A DNA stretch of 64,000 nucleotides. Origin: Pelagimonas sp017744045. Its GTDB lineage: Bacteria > Pseudomonadota > Alphaproteobacteria > Rhodobacterales > Rhodobacteraceae. Under the pieces are notes generated by a model, which ran no database searches, was not told the DNA's origin, and saw nothing but the letters and a program-made list of their open reading frames with translations. How positions within the stretch are numbered: the stretch's first letter is position 1; each line of letters opens with the position of its first letter. Made by a program: the position numbers and the translations under genes. The DNA is taken from assembly GCF_017744045.1 (NCBI RefSeq), contig NZ_JAGHRD010000002.1, one strand, 5' to 3'. Of this stretch, positions 8,567-17,244 are shown piece by piece.

Positions 8567-9304
8567 TTAGCTCCCGTTGCTCGCACTGTGCTGACCAAGT
8601 TCAGCAGCCGTTTCGTCGCCCTTTTGGCGGGCTTCTTCGGGTTTTTCGCCAGTGGCCAGGAACACGACTTGTTCCGCGATCGACGTGACGTGATCCCCCA
8701 TCCGCTCGATATTCTTGGCGATAAAGTGCAGATGCATGCATGCGGTGATGTTGCTTGGATCTTCCAGCATGAAGGTCAGGAATTCGCGGAACAAGGCGTT
8801 GTGCATCTTGTCCACGTCTTCGTCGCGCGCGATGACATCCAAAGCAAGCGCATCATCGCGCTGGATATAGGCATCAAGGGCGTCCTTGAGCATCAGCTCA
8901 ACTTCACGCGCCATGCGACGCAGCGAGGTGGGCGTGTCGCCGACCTGTGGCATCTGGACAAGAACATCCGTGCGCTTGGCAATGTTTTTCGCCAGATCGC
9001 CGATACGTTCCAGATTGGACGACATTCGCATCACCGACAGGACAACGCGCAGGTCAGAGGCCGTGGGCGCGCGCAAGGCGATCACCCGGGCGGCCTCGTC
9101 GTTCAGCGTTTCTTCCAAGGCGTCGATCAGTTTGTCGCCATTGCGAACACGCTCCGCCTTTTCGACGTCGCGGGTTTCCAAGGACGTGGCCGCCTCCATG
9201 ATGGCGGCTTCGACCAGGCCACCCATTTTCATGATCTGGGCCTGAATGCCTTCCAGGTCGCGATCAAAGGCGCTGACAATGTGATTGTTAAGCTCGGTCA
9301 TCAA
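8567..9304 (-). CDS. phoU: Phosphate signalling protein PhoU
   Basis: PhoU is a cytosolic helical protein that couples the Pst transporter to PhoR and keeps the regulon off when phosphate is plentiful. The 245-residue product shows two PhoU repeats with the metal-binding E..R.GD pattern (SNLERIGDLAKNI and NIERMGDHVTSIAE). The start ATG overlaps the pstB stop by four bases, typical of coupled translation. The length and position between pstB and phoB are standard. Confidence 0.97.
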   Translation of the reverse strand: MMTELNNHIVSAFDRDLEGIQAQIMKMGGLVEAAIMEAATSLETRDVEKAERVRNGDKLIDALEETLNDEAARVIALRAPTASDLRVVLSVMRMSSNLERIGDLAKNIAKRTDVLVQMPQVGDTPTSLRRMAREVELMLKDALDAYIQRDDALALDVIARDEDVDKMHNALFREFLTFMLEDPSNITACMHLHFIAKNIERMGDHVTSIAEQVVFLATGEKPEEARQKGDETAAELGQHSASNGS

Positions 9305-10098
9305 CCAATCCGTCCTGTGATATAGCTTTCAGTGCGTGGGTCTTCGGGGTTTGTGAAAATCTTGCCGGTCTCGCCGAATTCAACCAGGTTGCCCAAGTGG
9401 AAGAAGGCAGTTTTTTGGCTGACGCGCGCGGCCTGCTGCATCGAGTGGGTCACGATCACAACCGAATAGTCCTGACGCAACTCGTCGATCAGCTCTTCGA
9501 CCTGTGCAGTCGCAATCGGGTCAAGCGCCGAGCAGGGTTCATCCATCAGCAGCACTTCGGGCTCCGTGGCAACGGCGCGGGCAATGCACAGACGCTGTTG
9601 CTGACCACCAGACAACCCGGTGCCGGGGGCGTGCAGACGATCTTTGACCTCATCCCAGATGGCACCGCGGCGCAGGGATTTTTCGACGATCACGTCCAGA
9701 TCAGCCTTGGAATTGGCCAGCCCGTGGATGCGCGGACCATAGGCGATATTGTCATAGATCGACTTTGGGAACGGGTTGGGCTTTTGAAACACCATCCCGA
9801 CCTTGGCGCGCAATTGAACAGGATCGACCCGCTTGTCATAGATATCTTCTTCGTCGAGCAGGATCTGGCCTTCGACACGGCAGATATCAATCGTGTCATT
9901 CATGCGGTTCAGACAGCGCAGAAAGGTGGACTTGCCGCAGCCAGACGGGCCGATAAAGGCCGTCACACATTTGGCTTCAATCTCGATGCTGACGTCTTTG
10001 ATGGCATGGGTGTCGCCATAATAGACCTGTACATCATTGGCGCTGATTTTAATGTCGTCCACGTTCGTCTCCGCGCGATGTGTGTGTACGTCGTACAT
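9301..10098 (-). CDS. pstB: Phosphate ABC transporter ATP-binding protein PstB
   Basis: This is the ATPase of the high-affinity phosphate importer. The 265-residue protein has Walker A GPSGCGKS, a Q-loop in GMVFQKPNPFP, the signature LSGGQQQR, Walker B VLLMDEPCSALDP and the switch His in VTHSMQQ. The start at MYDVHTHRAE is preferred over an upstream in-frame codon at 10131 because a GGGAG lies a suitable distance ahead and the upstream residues overlap pstA's end. It lies 16 bases after pstA and overlaps phoU. Confidence 0.97.
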   Translation of the reverse strand: MYDVHTHRAETNVDDIKISANDVQVYYGDTHAIKDVSIEIEAKCVTAFIGPSGCGKSTFLRCLNRMNDTIDICRVEGQILLDEEDIYDKRVDPVQLRAKVGMVFQKPNPFPKSIYDNIAYGPRIHGLANSKADLDVIVEKSLRRGAIWDEVKDRLHAPGTGLSGGQQQRLCIARAVATEPEVLLMDEPCSALDPIATAQVEELIDELRQDYSVVIVTHSMQQAARVSQKTAFFHLGNLVEFGETGKIFTNPEDPRTESYITGRIG

Positions 10099-10114
10099 GA
10101 TTGTCGTCTCCCTT

Positions 10115-11467
10115 TTACCACCGGCGCTCAAAGCGGCGGCGCAGGATGATTGCGATGATGTTCATGGTCAGCAGGAACACCAGCAAGATGATGATGCCAC
10201 CCCAGGCGCGTTCGTAATAGGCCGGGTCGGCACGTTTGGCCCATTCATAGATCTGCGCCGGCATGGCCGAGTTCGGATCCATAAAGCCCGATGCGATGCC
10301 TTCGGGGTAGTTGGTGGCAATATAGCCCACCATACCGATCAGCAGAAGCGGCGCGGTTTCACCCAAGGCCTGAGCCAGGCCAATGATGGTCCCGGTCAGG
10401 ATGCCCGGCATGGCCAAGGGCAGCACGTGGTGGAACACAGCCTGCATCTTGGAGGCGCCAATGCCCAAGGCCGCGTCACGAATGCTGGGCGGCACCGATT
10501 TCAACGAAGCGCGGGTCGAGATGATGATGGTTGGCAAGGTCATCAGCGTCAGAACCAGACCACCGACCAGCGGGGCTGATTGCGGCAGATGCGCGAATTG
10601 GATGAACACCGCCAGGCCAAGGATACCAAACACGATAGAGGGGACCGCCGCCAGGTTAGAGATGTTCACTTCGATCAGGTCAGTGAAGCGGTTCTGAGGG
10701 GCGAATTCCTCAAGATAGATCGAGGCGGCCACGCCAATGGGCAGCGCCAGGGCGAGCACCACAAGGGTCATAAAGAAGGAGCCAAGGATCGACACGCCCA
10801 TGCCCGCCTGTTCAGCGCGGCTTTCAGAGGCATCGGCACCGGTGATAAAGGACCAGTTGAACTCTTTCTTGATGATGCCCAAATCCGTGAAGCTGTCGAC
10901 CAGATCCAGATGCACCGGCTTGATGTTCTTGTCACGGGCAACGCTTTCACGAGTCACGCGGCCCTTGAGGTAGCCATCGACGCGGGACGATGTGAGCATG
11001 CGGAATTCGACCTTGTCACCAATGCGATCCGGGTTGGCGATGACGAAATCTCGTACCTGCGCAGCAGCAGAGGCCGAGATCAGCGCCTTCATATCCTTAC
11101 GCTTGGCCAGAGGTGTTTCGATCCCATTGGCTTCGATCTGGTCAAACAACCCCTGTTGCACCAGGGGCGTATAGCCAAAGGTCGACACCTTTTTGATATC
11201 GGCGATATCACGCTGGCCTTTCTTGTCCAGTTTGGCAGGATCAAGATAGACCTCAACCGTCAGGAAGGTTTGTTGAAACGCCCCTACCCCGTTGGACAGG
11301 ATCGCCCCCAGCAGGACCACCAGAAAGAACACGCCAGCGGCAACGGCGGCAATGCCATACATGCGAAAGCGGGCTTCGGCAGCGTTGCGGCGTTTGGTGC
11401 GGGCGTCCAGCGCAAGAAGAGAGCTCTTGCCACCGGATGCCGGGCTGTGAATGCTTGCATCGGTCAT
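10115..11467 (-). CDS. pstA: Phosphate ABC transporter permease PstA
   Basis: This inner-membrane permease of 450 residues is longer than the roughly 300-residue enterobacterial protein because of an N-terminal extension of about 200 residues: a first membrane helix near 35-57 (VAAGVFFLVVLLGAIL), then a soluble segment with charged residues. The C-terminal permease part has several membrane helices and the EAA-type loop (DAALGIGASKMQAVFHHVLP). Extended PstA proteins are usual in alphaproteobacteria. The start codon overlaps the pstC stop by one base, indicating coupling. Confidence 0.95.
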   Translation of the reverse strand: MTDASIHSPASGGKSSLLALDARTKRRNAAEARFRMYGIAAVAAGVFFLVVLLGAILSNGVGAFQQTFLTVEVYLDPAKLDKKGQRDIADIKKVSTFGYTPLVQQGLFDQIEANGIETPLAKRKDMKALISASAAAQVRDFVIANPDRIGDKVEFRMLTSSRVDGYLKGRVTRESVARDKNIKPVHLDLVDSFTDLGIIKKEFNWSFITGADASESRAEQAGMGVSILGSFFMTLVVLALALPIGVAASIYLEEFAPQNRFTDLIEVNISNLAAVPSIVFGILGLAVFIQFAHLPQSAPLVGGLVLTLMTLPTIIISTRASLKSVPPSIRDAALGIGASKMQAVFHHVLPLAMPGILTGTIIGLAQALGETAPLLLIGMVGYIATNYPEGIASGFMDPNSAMPAQIYEWAKRADPAYYERAWGGIIILLVFLLTMNIIAIILRRRFERRW

Positions 11468-12954
11468 TAGTCGTACTGCTCCCGATATTTGCGCACGATG
11501 TAGAGGGCGAAAACATTCAGCCCTAGCGTAATGATGAAGAGGGTCATGCCCAGGGCAAAGGCCACCAGTGCCTCGGGCGAGGCAAAGTCAGCGTCACCGG
11601 TCAGCTGCGACACGATCTTGGCGGTCACAGTGGTCATGGCTTCGAACGGGTTCAGGCTCAGACGGGCCGCGGCCCCTGCCCCAAGAACCACGATCATGGT
11701 TTCGCCAATGGCGCGAGACGCCGCCAGCAGGATTGCACCGACGATGCCGGGCAAGGCCGCAGGCAGAACAACCTGCTTGATGGTTTCGGACTTGGTGGCC
11801 CCCAGCCCATAAGAGCCATCACGCATGGCCTGAGGCACGGCGTTGATGATGTCGTCAGACAGCGAGCTGACAAATGGGATCAGCATGATGCCCATGACCA
11901 GACCGGCGGTCATCACGGCGGTTCCGGCCTGCATCCAGCCCAGCCCGTCATCGCCAAAGACACCGATCAGCAGCGGACCAACTGTCAACAGCGCGAAGAG
12001 ACCGTAAACAATGGTCGGGATACCGGCCAGAACCTCGAGCATCGGCTTGGCAATCGCGCGTGTCTTGGGTCCGGCATATTCAGACAAAAAGATCGCGGCG
12101 AAGAGACCGATTGGCACGGCAACCGCCAAGGCAATCAAAGAGATATAGAGCGTGCCCCAAAGCAGTGGGATGATGCCCAGCTTTGAGAGCGGGTTGCCAT
12201 CCGCGTCTGTGCCGCCGCCAAAGGACGGCAGCCAGGTCGGATTGAAAAAGAATTGGGATGCTGGATAGAGGCGGAAAAACTCGACCGTATTAAAGATCAG
12301 TGACAGCACGATGCCAATCGTGGTCAGGATCGCGATAGAGGCAGCAGCAACCAGCAACCAGCGGATCGACCGTTCAACCACATTGCGGGCGCGAAAATCT
12401 GCCTTGGCCCCGGCCAAGCCCCAGAACACCCCGGCCACAGCAATCGCGATCACCGCGATGGACATATAGAGGTTGCTGGATTTCACCATGGCGCGGTGCG
12501 CTTGCGCGGCTTTCAGGATCGGCTGTGTGATTGTGTTGGTCACCACCTGCCCCGCATCCTTAAGGCGCTGGGTCATATCCGTGAAATCCGCGCGTGCGTT
12601 ACGGGCGTCCTCATCGGTCATGAAACCGCCCTGAACTGCGTTTTCCAACCCTTCCGAGGCGCGGCGCACTTCGGCCATCAGCAGACTGGCGCTCGAGCCT
12701 TCGCGAATTTCGCTGTCCGGGATCATGCCCGAAACTCGGCCTTCGATGACAAAGGGCTGCGCGAGCAGCCAGACGATCATCAGGAAGAACGCCGGAACCA
12801 TCACTTTGATGGAGACGTTCGAGCCGTAATAGGATGGAAGTGAATGCAGATGGCGACTGTCGCCCCCCGCACTAGCCAAGGCACGTTGGCGGCCAATGAT
12901 ATAGCCGACCGCCGCTAACCCCAGCACGATCAAAATGAGCCAGAAAACAGGCAT
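11467..12954 (-). CDS. pstC: Phosphate ABC transporter permease PstC
   Basis: This second inner-membrane permease has 495 residues, again with a long N-terminal extension holding a helix at the start (MPVFWLILIVLGLAAVGYII), another near 50-70 and a periplasmic-type soluble stretch. The C-terminal part carries the permease helices and the EAA loop (MRDGSYGLGATKSETIKQVV). Together PstC and PstA form the phosphate channel. ATG at 12954 is chosen; a TTG directly before it would add one residue. It follows pstS after an 83-base gap that contains a hairpin. Confidence 0.94.
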   Translation of the reverse strand: MPVFWLILIVLGLAAVGYIIGRQRALASAGGDSRHLHSLPSYYGSNVSIKVMVPAFFLMIVWLLAQPFVIEGRVSGMIPDSEIREGSSASLLMAEVRRASEGLENAVQGGFMTDEDARNARADFTDMTQRLKDAGQVVTNTITQPILKAAQAHRAMVKSSNLYMSIAVIAIAVAGVFWGLAGAKADFRARNVVERSIRWLLVAAASIAILTTIGIVLSLIFNTVEFFRLYPASQFFFNPTWLPSFGGGTDADGNPLSKLGIIPLLWGTLYISLIALAVAVPIGLFAAIFLSEYAGPKTRAIAKPMLEVLAGIPTIVYGLFALLTVGPLLIGVFGDDGLGWMQAGTAVMTAGLVMGIMLIPFVSSLSDDIINAVPQAMRDGSYGLGATKSETIKQVVLPAALPGIVGAILLAASRAIGETMIVVLGAGAAARLSLNPFEAMTTVTAKIVSQLTGDADFASPEALVAFALGMTLFIITLGLNVFALYIVRKYREQYD

Positions 12955-12998
12955 CAAGCCCCCCGCGGGTTGTATTTGGAAAAGGTCCTAAAAGGGGT

Positions 12999-13025
12999 AA
13001 GGGGCGGCGAAATATACCGCCCCTT
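12999..13025 (-). promoter_or_regulatory. Hairpin between pstS and pstC
   Basis: AAGGGGCGG (12999-13007) pairs with CCGCCCCTT (13017-13025) over a nine-base loop. It lies directly after the pstS stop. In binding-protein operons such hairpins protect the upstream message and reduce read-through, giving more PstS than permease; that role is inferred here. Confidence 0.65.
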
Positions 13026-13037
13026 TGGAAGAATGGC

Positions 13038-14093
13038 TTACATGCCTTCTGCCATTGTGGTGCCTGCAGCAACCGCGGCCTGAGTTGCTTCCAGCTCAGG
13101 ATCGGAAACCAGACCGTATTCGGCCAGAGGGCCATCACCACCGGCGATCTCGTCGGAGATGAAGAAGTCAGCATATTCCTGCAGACCTGGGATCACGCCA
13201 ATGTGGGCTTTCTTCACGTAGAAGAACAGCGGGCGGGATACAGGGTATTCACCGGTCGCGATGGATTCGGTGGAAGGCGCAACGCCACCCATGGTCGCAA
13301 CTTTCAGCTTGTCGGTGTTGTTCTCGTAGAACGCCAGACCGAATACGCCGATACCGTTCGGGTTCGCGTCAACGCGTGCCAGGGTCTCGGTGTAGTCGCC
13401 GTCGATGTCCACGGAAACGCCATCGGTGCGCACTTCGTAGCAGTGTTTTTTCGCTGCTTTGGCTTTGGCCTTGTCGCTGTCGCCGGTGGCAGTTGCCAGG
13501 TACAGGTCATAAGCGCCGGAGGCTTTACAGCCTGCAACCATTACTTTTTCTTCGAACACTTCACGGGTGCCGTGCTTGGTGCCTGGGATGAAGGCTGCGA
13601 TGTCAGCGGCTGGCAGGTCGGCGTTGAAATCTGCCCACTGCTTGTTGGTGTTTTCAACCAGAGCACCGTCAACAACGACTTTGGCCGCCAGTGCGTTGAA
13701 GATGTCGACAGGCTGGAATGCGGTGTAGGCAGGGCCGTCGATTTGCGAGGCAAATACGATGCCGTCATAACCGATGCGAACTTCGATGATGTCGGTGACA
13801 CCAGCTTCGGCACAGGCTTTGATTTCTTTGTCTTTGATTTTGCGCGATGCGTTTGCAACGTCGATGGTGTTTTCGCCAACACCTTCGCAGAAACGCTTCA
13901 GGCCTGCAGAGGAACCACCGGATTCAACAACAGGTGTCGGGAAGTCAAAGTTTTCGCCAAACGCTTCGGCAACGATGGAAGCATAAGGCAGAACGGTCGA
14001 GGAACCGGCAACCTGCACGTTGTCACGGGCAAAAGCGGCGGAAGCAGAAACGGCGGCGATTGCCAGCACGGAGGCGGTCAGTTTCACGGTCAT
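13038..14093 (-). CDS. pstS: Periplasmic phosphate-binding protein PstS
   Basis: PstS captures phosphate in the periplasm and delivers it to PstCA. The 351-residue precursor has a clear signal peptide (MTVKLTASVLAIAAVSASAA, cleaved after FA) and phosphate-binding signatures VAGSSTVLPYA and ESGGSSAGLKRFC, as well as TKHGTREVFEEKV. An AGGAG ribosome site precedes the ATG at 14093, which rules out an upstream ATG at 14168. A PHO box about 80 bases upstream indicates PhoB control. It is the first gene of the pstSCAB-phoU-phoB unit. Confidence 0.97.
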   Translation of the reverse strand: MTVKLTASVLAIAAVSASAAFARDNVQVAGSSTVLPYASIVAEAFGENFDFPTPVVESGGSSAGLKRFCEGVGENTIDVANASRKIKDKEIKACAEAGVTDIIEVRIGYDGIVFASQIDGPAYTAFQPVDIFNALAAKVVVDGALVENTNKQWADFNADLPAADIAAFIPGTKHGTREVFEEKVMVAGCKASGAYDLYLATATGDSDKAKAKAAKKHCYEVRTDGVSVDIDGDYTETLARVDANPNGIGVFGLAFYENNTDKLKVATMGGVAPSTESIATGEYPVSRPLFFYVKKAHIGVIPGLQEYADFFISDEIAGGDGPLAEYGLVSDPELEATQAAVAAGTTMAEGM

Positions 14094-14170
14094 GGTGAAC
14101 TCCTGAAAGTTACGGATTAGATCATCCCTGTGATGATCTCCGGGGCCGGAAATATTAACGTCACGCAATG

Positions 14171-14206
14171 CTTTTGTGACAGCTATGTAACAGTTTTATG
14201 AAACAG
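14171..14206 (-). promoter_or_regulatory. PHO box upstream of pstS
   Basis: On the minus strand, direct repeats of CTGT(T/C)(A/T)CA occur: CTGTTTCAT at 14206, CTGTTACAT at 14193 and CTGTCACAA at 14182. The last two are exactly 11 bases apart, the spacing of a canonical PHO box; a further CTGT lies at 14214. The site is about 80 bases ahead of the pstS start. This is where phosphorylated PhoB should bind. Confidence 0.85.
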
Positions 14207-14214
14207 CTAGACAG

Positions 14215-14380
14215 CGACGGCGGGTATTAAGTTACTGCACTGAAATCGCTTCATAAAATAAAGCGACCAATTTCAAAAATCAGGGCAAATTTCATGCCGA
14301 AGGGCGCACCGGTGCCCCCTCTACCCTGACAAATGTAACAGATTTCCGTCACAAAGGAATCAAACGGGAAGAAATGGACC
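14215..14380. other. phoR-pstS spacer: small hairpins, second weak PHO-like element
   Basis: The spacer holds the palindrome GCACCGGTGC (near 14307-14316), a TCGCTT/AAGCGA hairpin (near 14246-14264) and, on the minus strand near 14330-14345, CTGTTACATTTGTCA, which resembles a PHO half-site pair with non-standard spacing. No gene is seen. One hairpin may serve as the phoR transcript end, but neither has a good T-run. Confidence 0.4.
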
Positions 14381-15418
14381 CTAGGTCACCGGTAAAATGA
14401 CCGTGAAACAGGTGCCCTTGCCCTTTTCACTGTCGACTTCCAAACGGCCGCGATGGCGATTGACGATATGTTTGACAATCGCAAGGCCCAGACCCGTGCC
14501 GCCCATCTCACGCGAGCGGTGGCTATCGACCCGGTAAAAGCGTTCCGTCAGGCGCGGGATGTGGTGCGGTTCGATCCCCTGTCCCGTGTCGCACACGACC
14601 AAACGAATGGCCTGCGCACGCAGGCGCGGCTCATAGCTTGGCCCGGTCAAAGACAGCGTGACGGTTGATCCACTGCCGGAATACTTGATCCCATTCTCGG
14701 TGAGATTGGTCATGACCTGACGCACCTGATCTCGATCCCCAACCATCGAGACTTCGTTTTCGGGCAAGTCAGTTTCGATTGTCACGCCTGCCTCTTCGGC
14801 CAGCGGGGTCAAGCTATGCACGGTTGTTCGGATGATGTCATTAGGTGACATGATTTCCGTAGGCCGCACGCGTTCCTGCGATTCCACCCGGGACAGGGAC
14901 AATAGATCGCCGACCAAGCGGTTCATCCGCTTGGATTCATCTTCCATGATATCCAGAAACCGCAACCTCGCGGCGTCGTCATTGCGCGCGGGTCCTTTCA
15001 GCGTTTCGATGAAACCGATCAAGGCTGTCAGAGGCGTGCGCAACTCGTGGCTGACATTGGCAACAAAGTCCCGCCGCATCTGCCCTGCCTGTTCAAAGGC
15101 CGTGACGTCCTCAAAGCAGACTAGAACAACATGCTCGCCACCGTTCTCAATCGCGCGGACCGAGACCTTGTAGGTCGTGTCCTGCTGGCCATCATTTGTC
15201 AGATATTCGCTGCGTCGCGGCTTTGCGTCTTCCAATGCCCTTTCGATGGCTTCGATCAGCATGGGTTGCCGCAGGGCAGTAATAAAATGCCGCCCCTCAA
15301 TCCCCGCGCCAAGCAATGTCAGCGCGGGTTCATTCGCCGCCTCAATCCGCTCATTGCGCCGGATCAGCAGAGCTGGCCAGGGAATGGCATTCACGAATTG
15401 CGCGGCGGAACATTGCAT
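14381..15418 (-). CDS. phoR: Phosphate regulon sensor histidine kinase PhoR (soluble form)
   Basis: PhoR phosphorylates PhoB when Pst/PhoU report low phosphate. The 345-residue protein has an N-terminal PAS-like region (1-105), the H-box DFVANVSHELRTPLTALIGF with phospho-acceptor His124, and an ATPase domain with N (NLTENGIKYS), G1 (VVCDTGQGI) and G2 (GGTGLGLAIVKHI) boxes. Unlike enteric PhoR there is no membrane helix before the PAS region, so it should be cytosolic or recruited through PhoU. ATG at 15418 is chosen because CGGAG precedes it and the upstream gene stops five bases before. It is thus probably co-transcribed with the trans-sulfuration gene. Confidence 0.92.
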   Translation of the reverse strand: MQCSAAQFVNAIPWPALLIRRNERIEAANEPALTLLGAGIEGRHFITALRQPMLIEAIERALEDAKPRRSEYLTNDGQQDTTYKVSVRAIENGGEHVVLVCFEDVTAFEQAGQMRRDFVANVSHELRTPLTALIGFIETLKGPARNDDAARLRFLDIMEDESKRMNRLVGDLLSLSRVESQERVRPTEIMSPNDIIRTTVHSLTPLAEEAGVTIETDLPENEVSMVGDRDQVRQVMTNLTENGIKYSGSGSTVTLSLTGPSYEPRLRAQAIRLVVCDTGQGIEPHHIPRLTERFYRVDSHRSREMGGTGLGLAIVKHIVNRHRGRLEVDSEKGKGTCFTVILPVT

Positions 15419-15422
15419 GGGG

Positions 15423-16604
15423 TTACTCCGAAACCTCTTGGGCGGCCTTGAGGCCCTTGGTGAAGGCGGCAATCATAGCGTCCGGATCTTCGAGACCAAC
15501 GGACACGCGAAAGAACCCTTCGGTGATGCCATTGGCCAAACGATCTGCCTCGGGCACATTGCGGTGCGAGGAGGAATTGGGGTGCGAAATAGTGGTGCCA
15601 ACATCGCCAAGCGTCGGAGCAAAGGCCAATTCGCTTGCCGCCTCGGTAAAGGCATTGGCCTGCGCCCGCCCGCCCTCGATCTCAAAGCTGACCATATTGG
15701 CCCCGCGCCCTTGCAACAGGCTTTGTGCGCGGGCCGCTTCGGGGTGGTCCTGGCGGGTTGGATAGACAACCCGTTTGACATTGGGCATCTCCGCCAAGGC
15801 ATCCGCCAGGCGCTGCGCCGTCTGCTGCGCGCGCTGATACCGCAAGTCAAATGTTGCCAAGCCACGCTCGGCCAGCCAGCACTCAAACGGGCTGGCGGTC
15901 AATCCGTGGGTCACGGCATATATGGTCATACGCTCCATCAAAGCCGGGTCTTTGGCACAGACCCAGCCCAGGGTTACATCCGCATGCCCGGCCAGAAGCT
16001 TGGTCACCGAATGCAAAACGATATCGGCTCCATGTTCGACAGGCTTTAGCGCCGCCGGCGTGGTAAAGGTGTTATCCACCACCAGCAGAACACCCTTTTC
16101 CTTGCAAACCTCGGCGATACCATCGAGATCGGCAATGCGGATGGTCGGGTTCGACACGATCTCGATCAGGACCAGTTTGGTATTCGGTTTGATCGCCTCT
16201 GCCACGGCTTGGGCATTTGTTGTATCGGCCAATGAGGTTTCGATACCGTAACGGGGCAGATCCTCGGACATCAGCCGCAAGGATCGACCATAAAGCTGGT
16301 TGCCGCCAACAACGTGATCGCCGTTTTCGCAGAGCCCCATCAAGGCGGCGCTGACCGCCGCCATGCCAGACCCGGTGATAATACCGCCCTGCATGCCTTC
16401 CATCATGGCAATACGCTGGGCCAGAATATCGGCGTTGGGGTGCCCTTCGCGTGCATAGGTGTAGCCATGCGCCTCGCCGGCATATTGCGAATCCAGCTCG
16501 TCAGGCGTTTTGGATGCATATACAACCGACGGCATAATCGGCGAAACAACCGGGGCCGACAGGCTGTCTTTGAATACGACGGGACGTTGCAGGGTGGGTT
16601 TCAT
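15423..16604 (-). CDS. Cys/Met-metabolism PLP-dependent enzyme (trans-sulfuration family)
   Basis: This 393-residue protein belongs to the cystathionine-gamma-synthase/lyase and O-acylhomoserine-sulfhydrylase fold. It shows YTYAREGHPNAD near the N-terminus, the SGMAAVSAAL cofactor-phosphate site, VVDNTFTTPA with the PLP-binding Asp, and the Schiff-base Lys in LHSVTKLLAGHADV. The sequence cannot tell gamma-synthase, gamma-lyase and sulfhydrylase apart. The start at MKPTLQRPVV is supported by GAGAAGG eight bases ahead. It is followed after four bases by phoR, an unusual partner that probably shares the transcript by chance. Confidence 0.88.
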   Translation of the reverse strand: MKPTLQRPVVFKDSLSAPVVSPIMPSVVYASKTPDELDSQYAGEAHGYTYAREGHPNADILAQRIAMMEGMQGGIITGSGMAAVSAALMGLCENGDHVVGGNQLYGRSLRLMSEDLPRYGIETSLADTTNAQAVAEAIKPNTKLVLIEIVSNPTIRIADLDGIAEVCKEKGVLLVVDNTFTTPAALKPVEHGADIVLHSVTKLLAGHADVTLGWVCAKDPALMERMTIYAVTHGLTASPFECWLAERGLATFDLRYQRAQQTAQRLADALAEMPNVKRVVYPTRQDHPEAARAQSLLQGRGANMVSFEIEGGRAQANAFTEAASELAFAPTLGDVGTTISHPNSSSHRNVPEADRLANGITEGFFRVSVGLEDPDAMIAAFTKGLKAAQEVSE

Positions 16605-16722
16605 ACCGTGACCTTCTCTTTGGGCCGCAAACGGCCTTAAATCCAAAATGTAACAGACTGATGTCTGGCGCTCAGGACGTGTTCAATTCAAACGAAAACG
16701 ATCGAACCGAACACGCGAAATA

Positions 16723-17244
16723 TCAAAGAGCCTTGAGCTCTTTGGCGAACAGGGCTGCGTTTTGCTGGTAATGAAGCGCAGACCACTTGTTTTTCTCAAT
16801 GGCGGCCTCGTCCAGTTGGCGCACCACCTTGCCGGGCATCCCCATGACAAGGCTACCATCGGGAATTTCCTTACCCTCAGTCACCAAGGCCCCGGCGCCA
16901 ATCAGGCAGTTCTTGCCAATCTTGGCCCCGTTCAAAATGGTGGCACCCATTCCGACCAAGGTGTTTTCGCCAATCGAGCAGCCATGCAGCATGACCTTGT
17001 GACCAATGGTACAGCCCGCGCCAATGGTCAGAGGAAATCCCAGATCAGTGTGACAGACAACATTCTCTTGAATGTTGCTGCCTGCCCCGACGCGCATTTC
17101 CTCATTGTCGCCGCGCAGAGTGCATCCGAACCAGACGCTGGCCTTGTCCTCAAGCACAACACGCCCGATGACATTGGCATCCGGGGCAACCCAGGCCGTT
17201 TCGGCCACTTCAGGCGACACGCCCGCAAGAGAATAAAGCGTCAT
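16723..17244 (-). CDS. Gamma-carbonic-anhydrase-like left-handed beta-helix protein
   Basis: This 173-residue protein of hexapeptide repeats has the pattern of gamma-class carbonic anhydrases and PaaY/YrdA: VWFGCTLRGDNEEMRVGAGS with the RGD motif, the metal-ligand His residues in NVVCHTDLGFPLTIG and IGHKVMLHGCSIG, and the acyl-transferase-like coil LVGMGATILNGAKIG. It should form trimers in the cytosol, with Zn between subunits. Whether it hydrates CO2 is unproven for most members. Its stop overlaps the gmk start region (ATGA-type overlap), suggesting one operon with gmk and the YicC gene. Confidence 0.9.
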   Translation of the reverse strand: MTLYSLAGVSPEVAETAWVAPDANVIGRVVLEDKASVWFGCTLRGDNEEMRVGAGSNIQENVVCHTDLGFPLTIGAGCTIGHKVMLHGCSIGENTLVGMGATILNGAKIGKNCLIGAGALVTEGKEIPDGSLVMGMPGKVVRQLDEAAIEKNKWSALHYQQNAALFAKELKAL

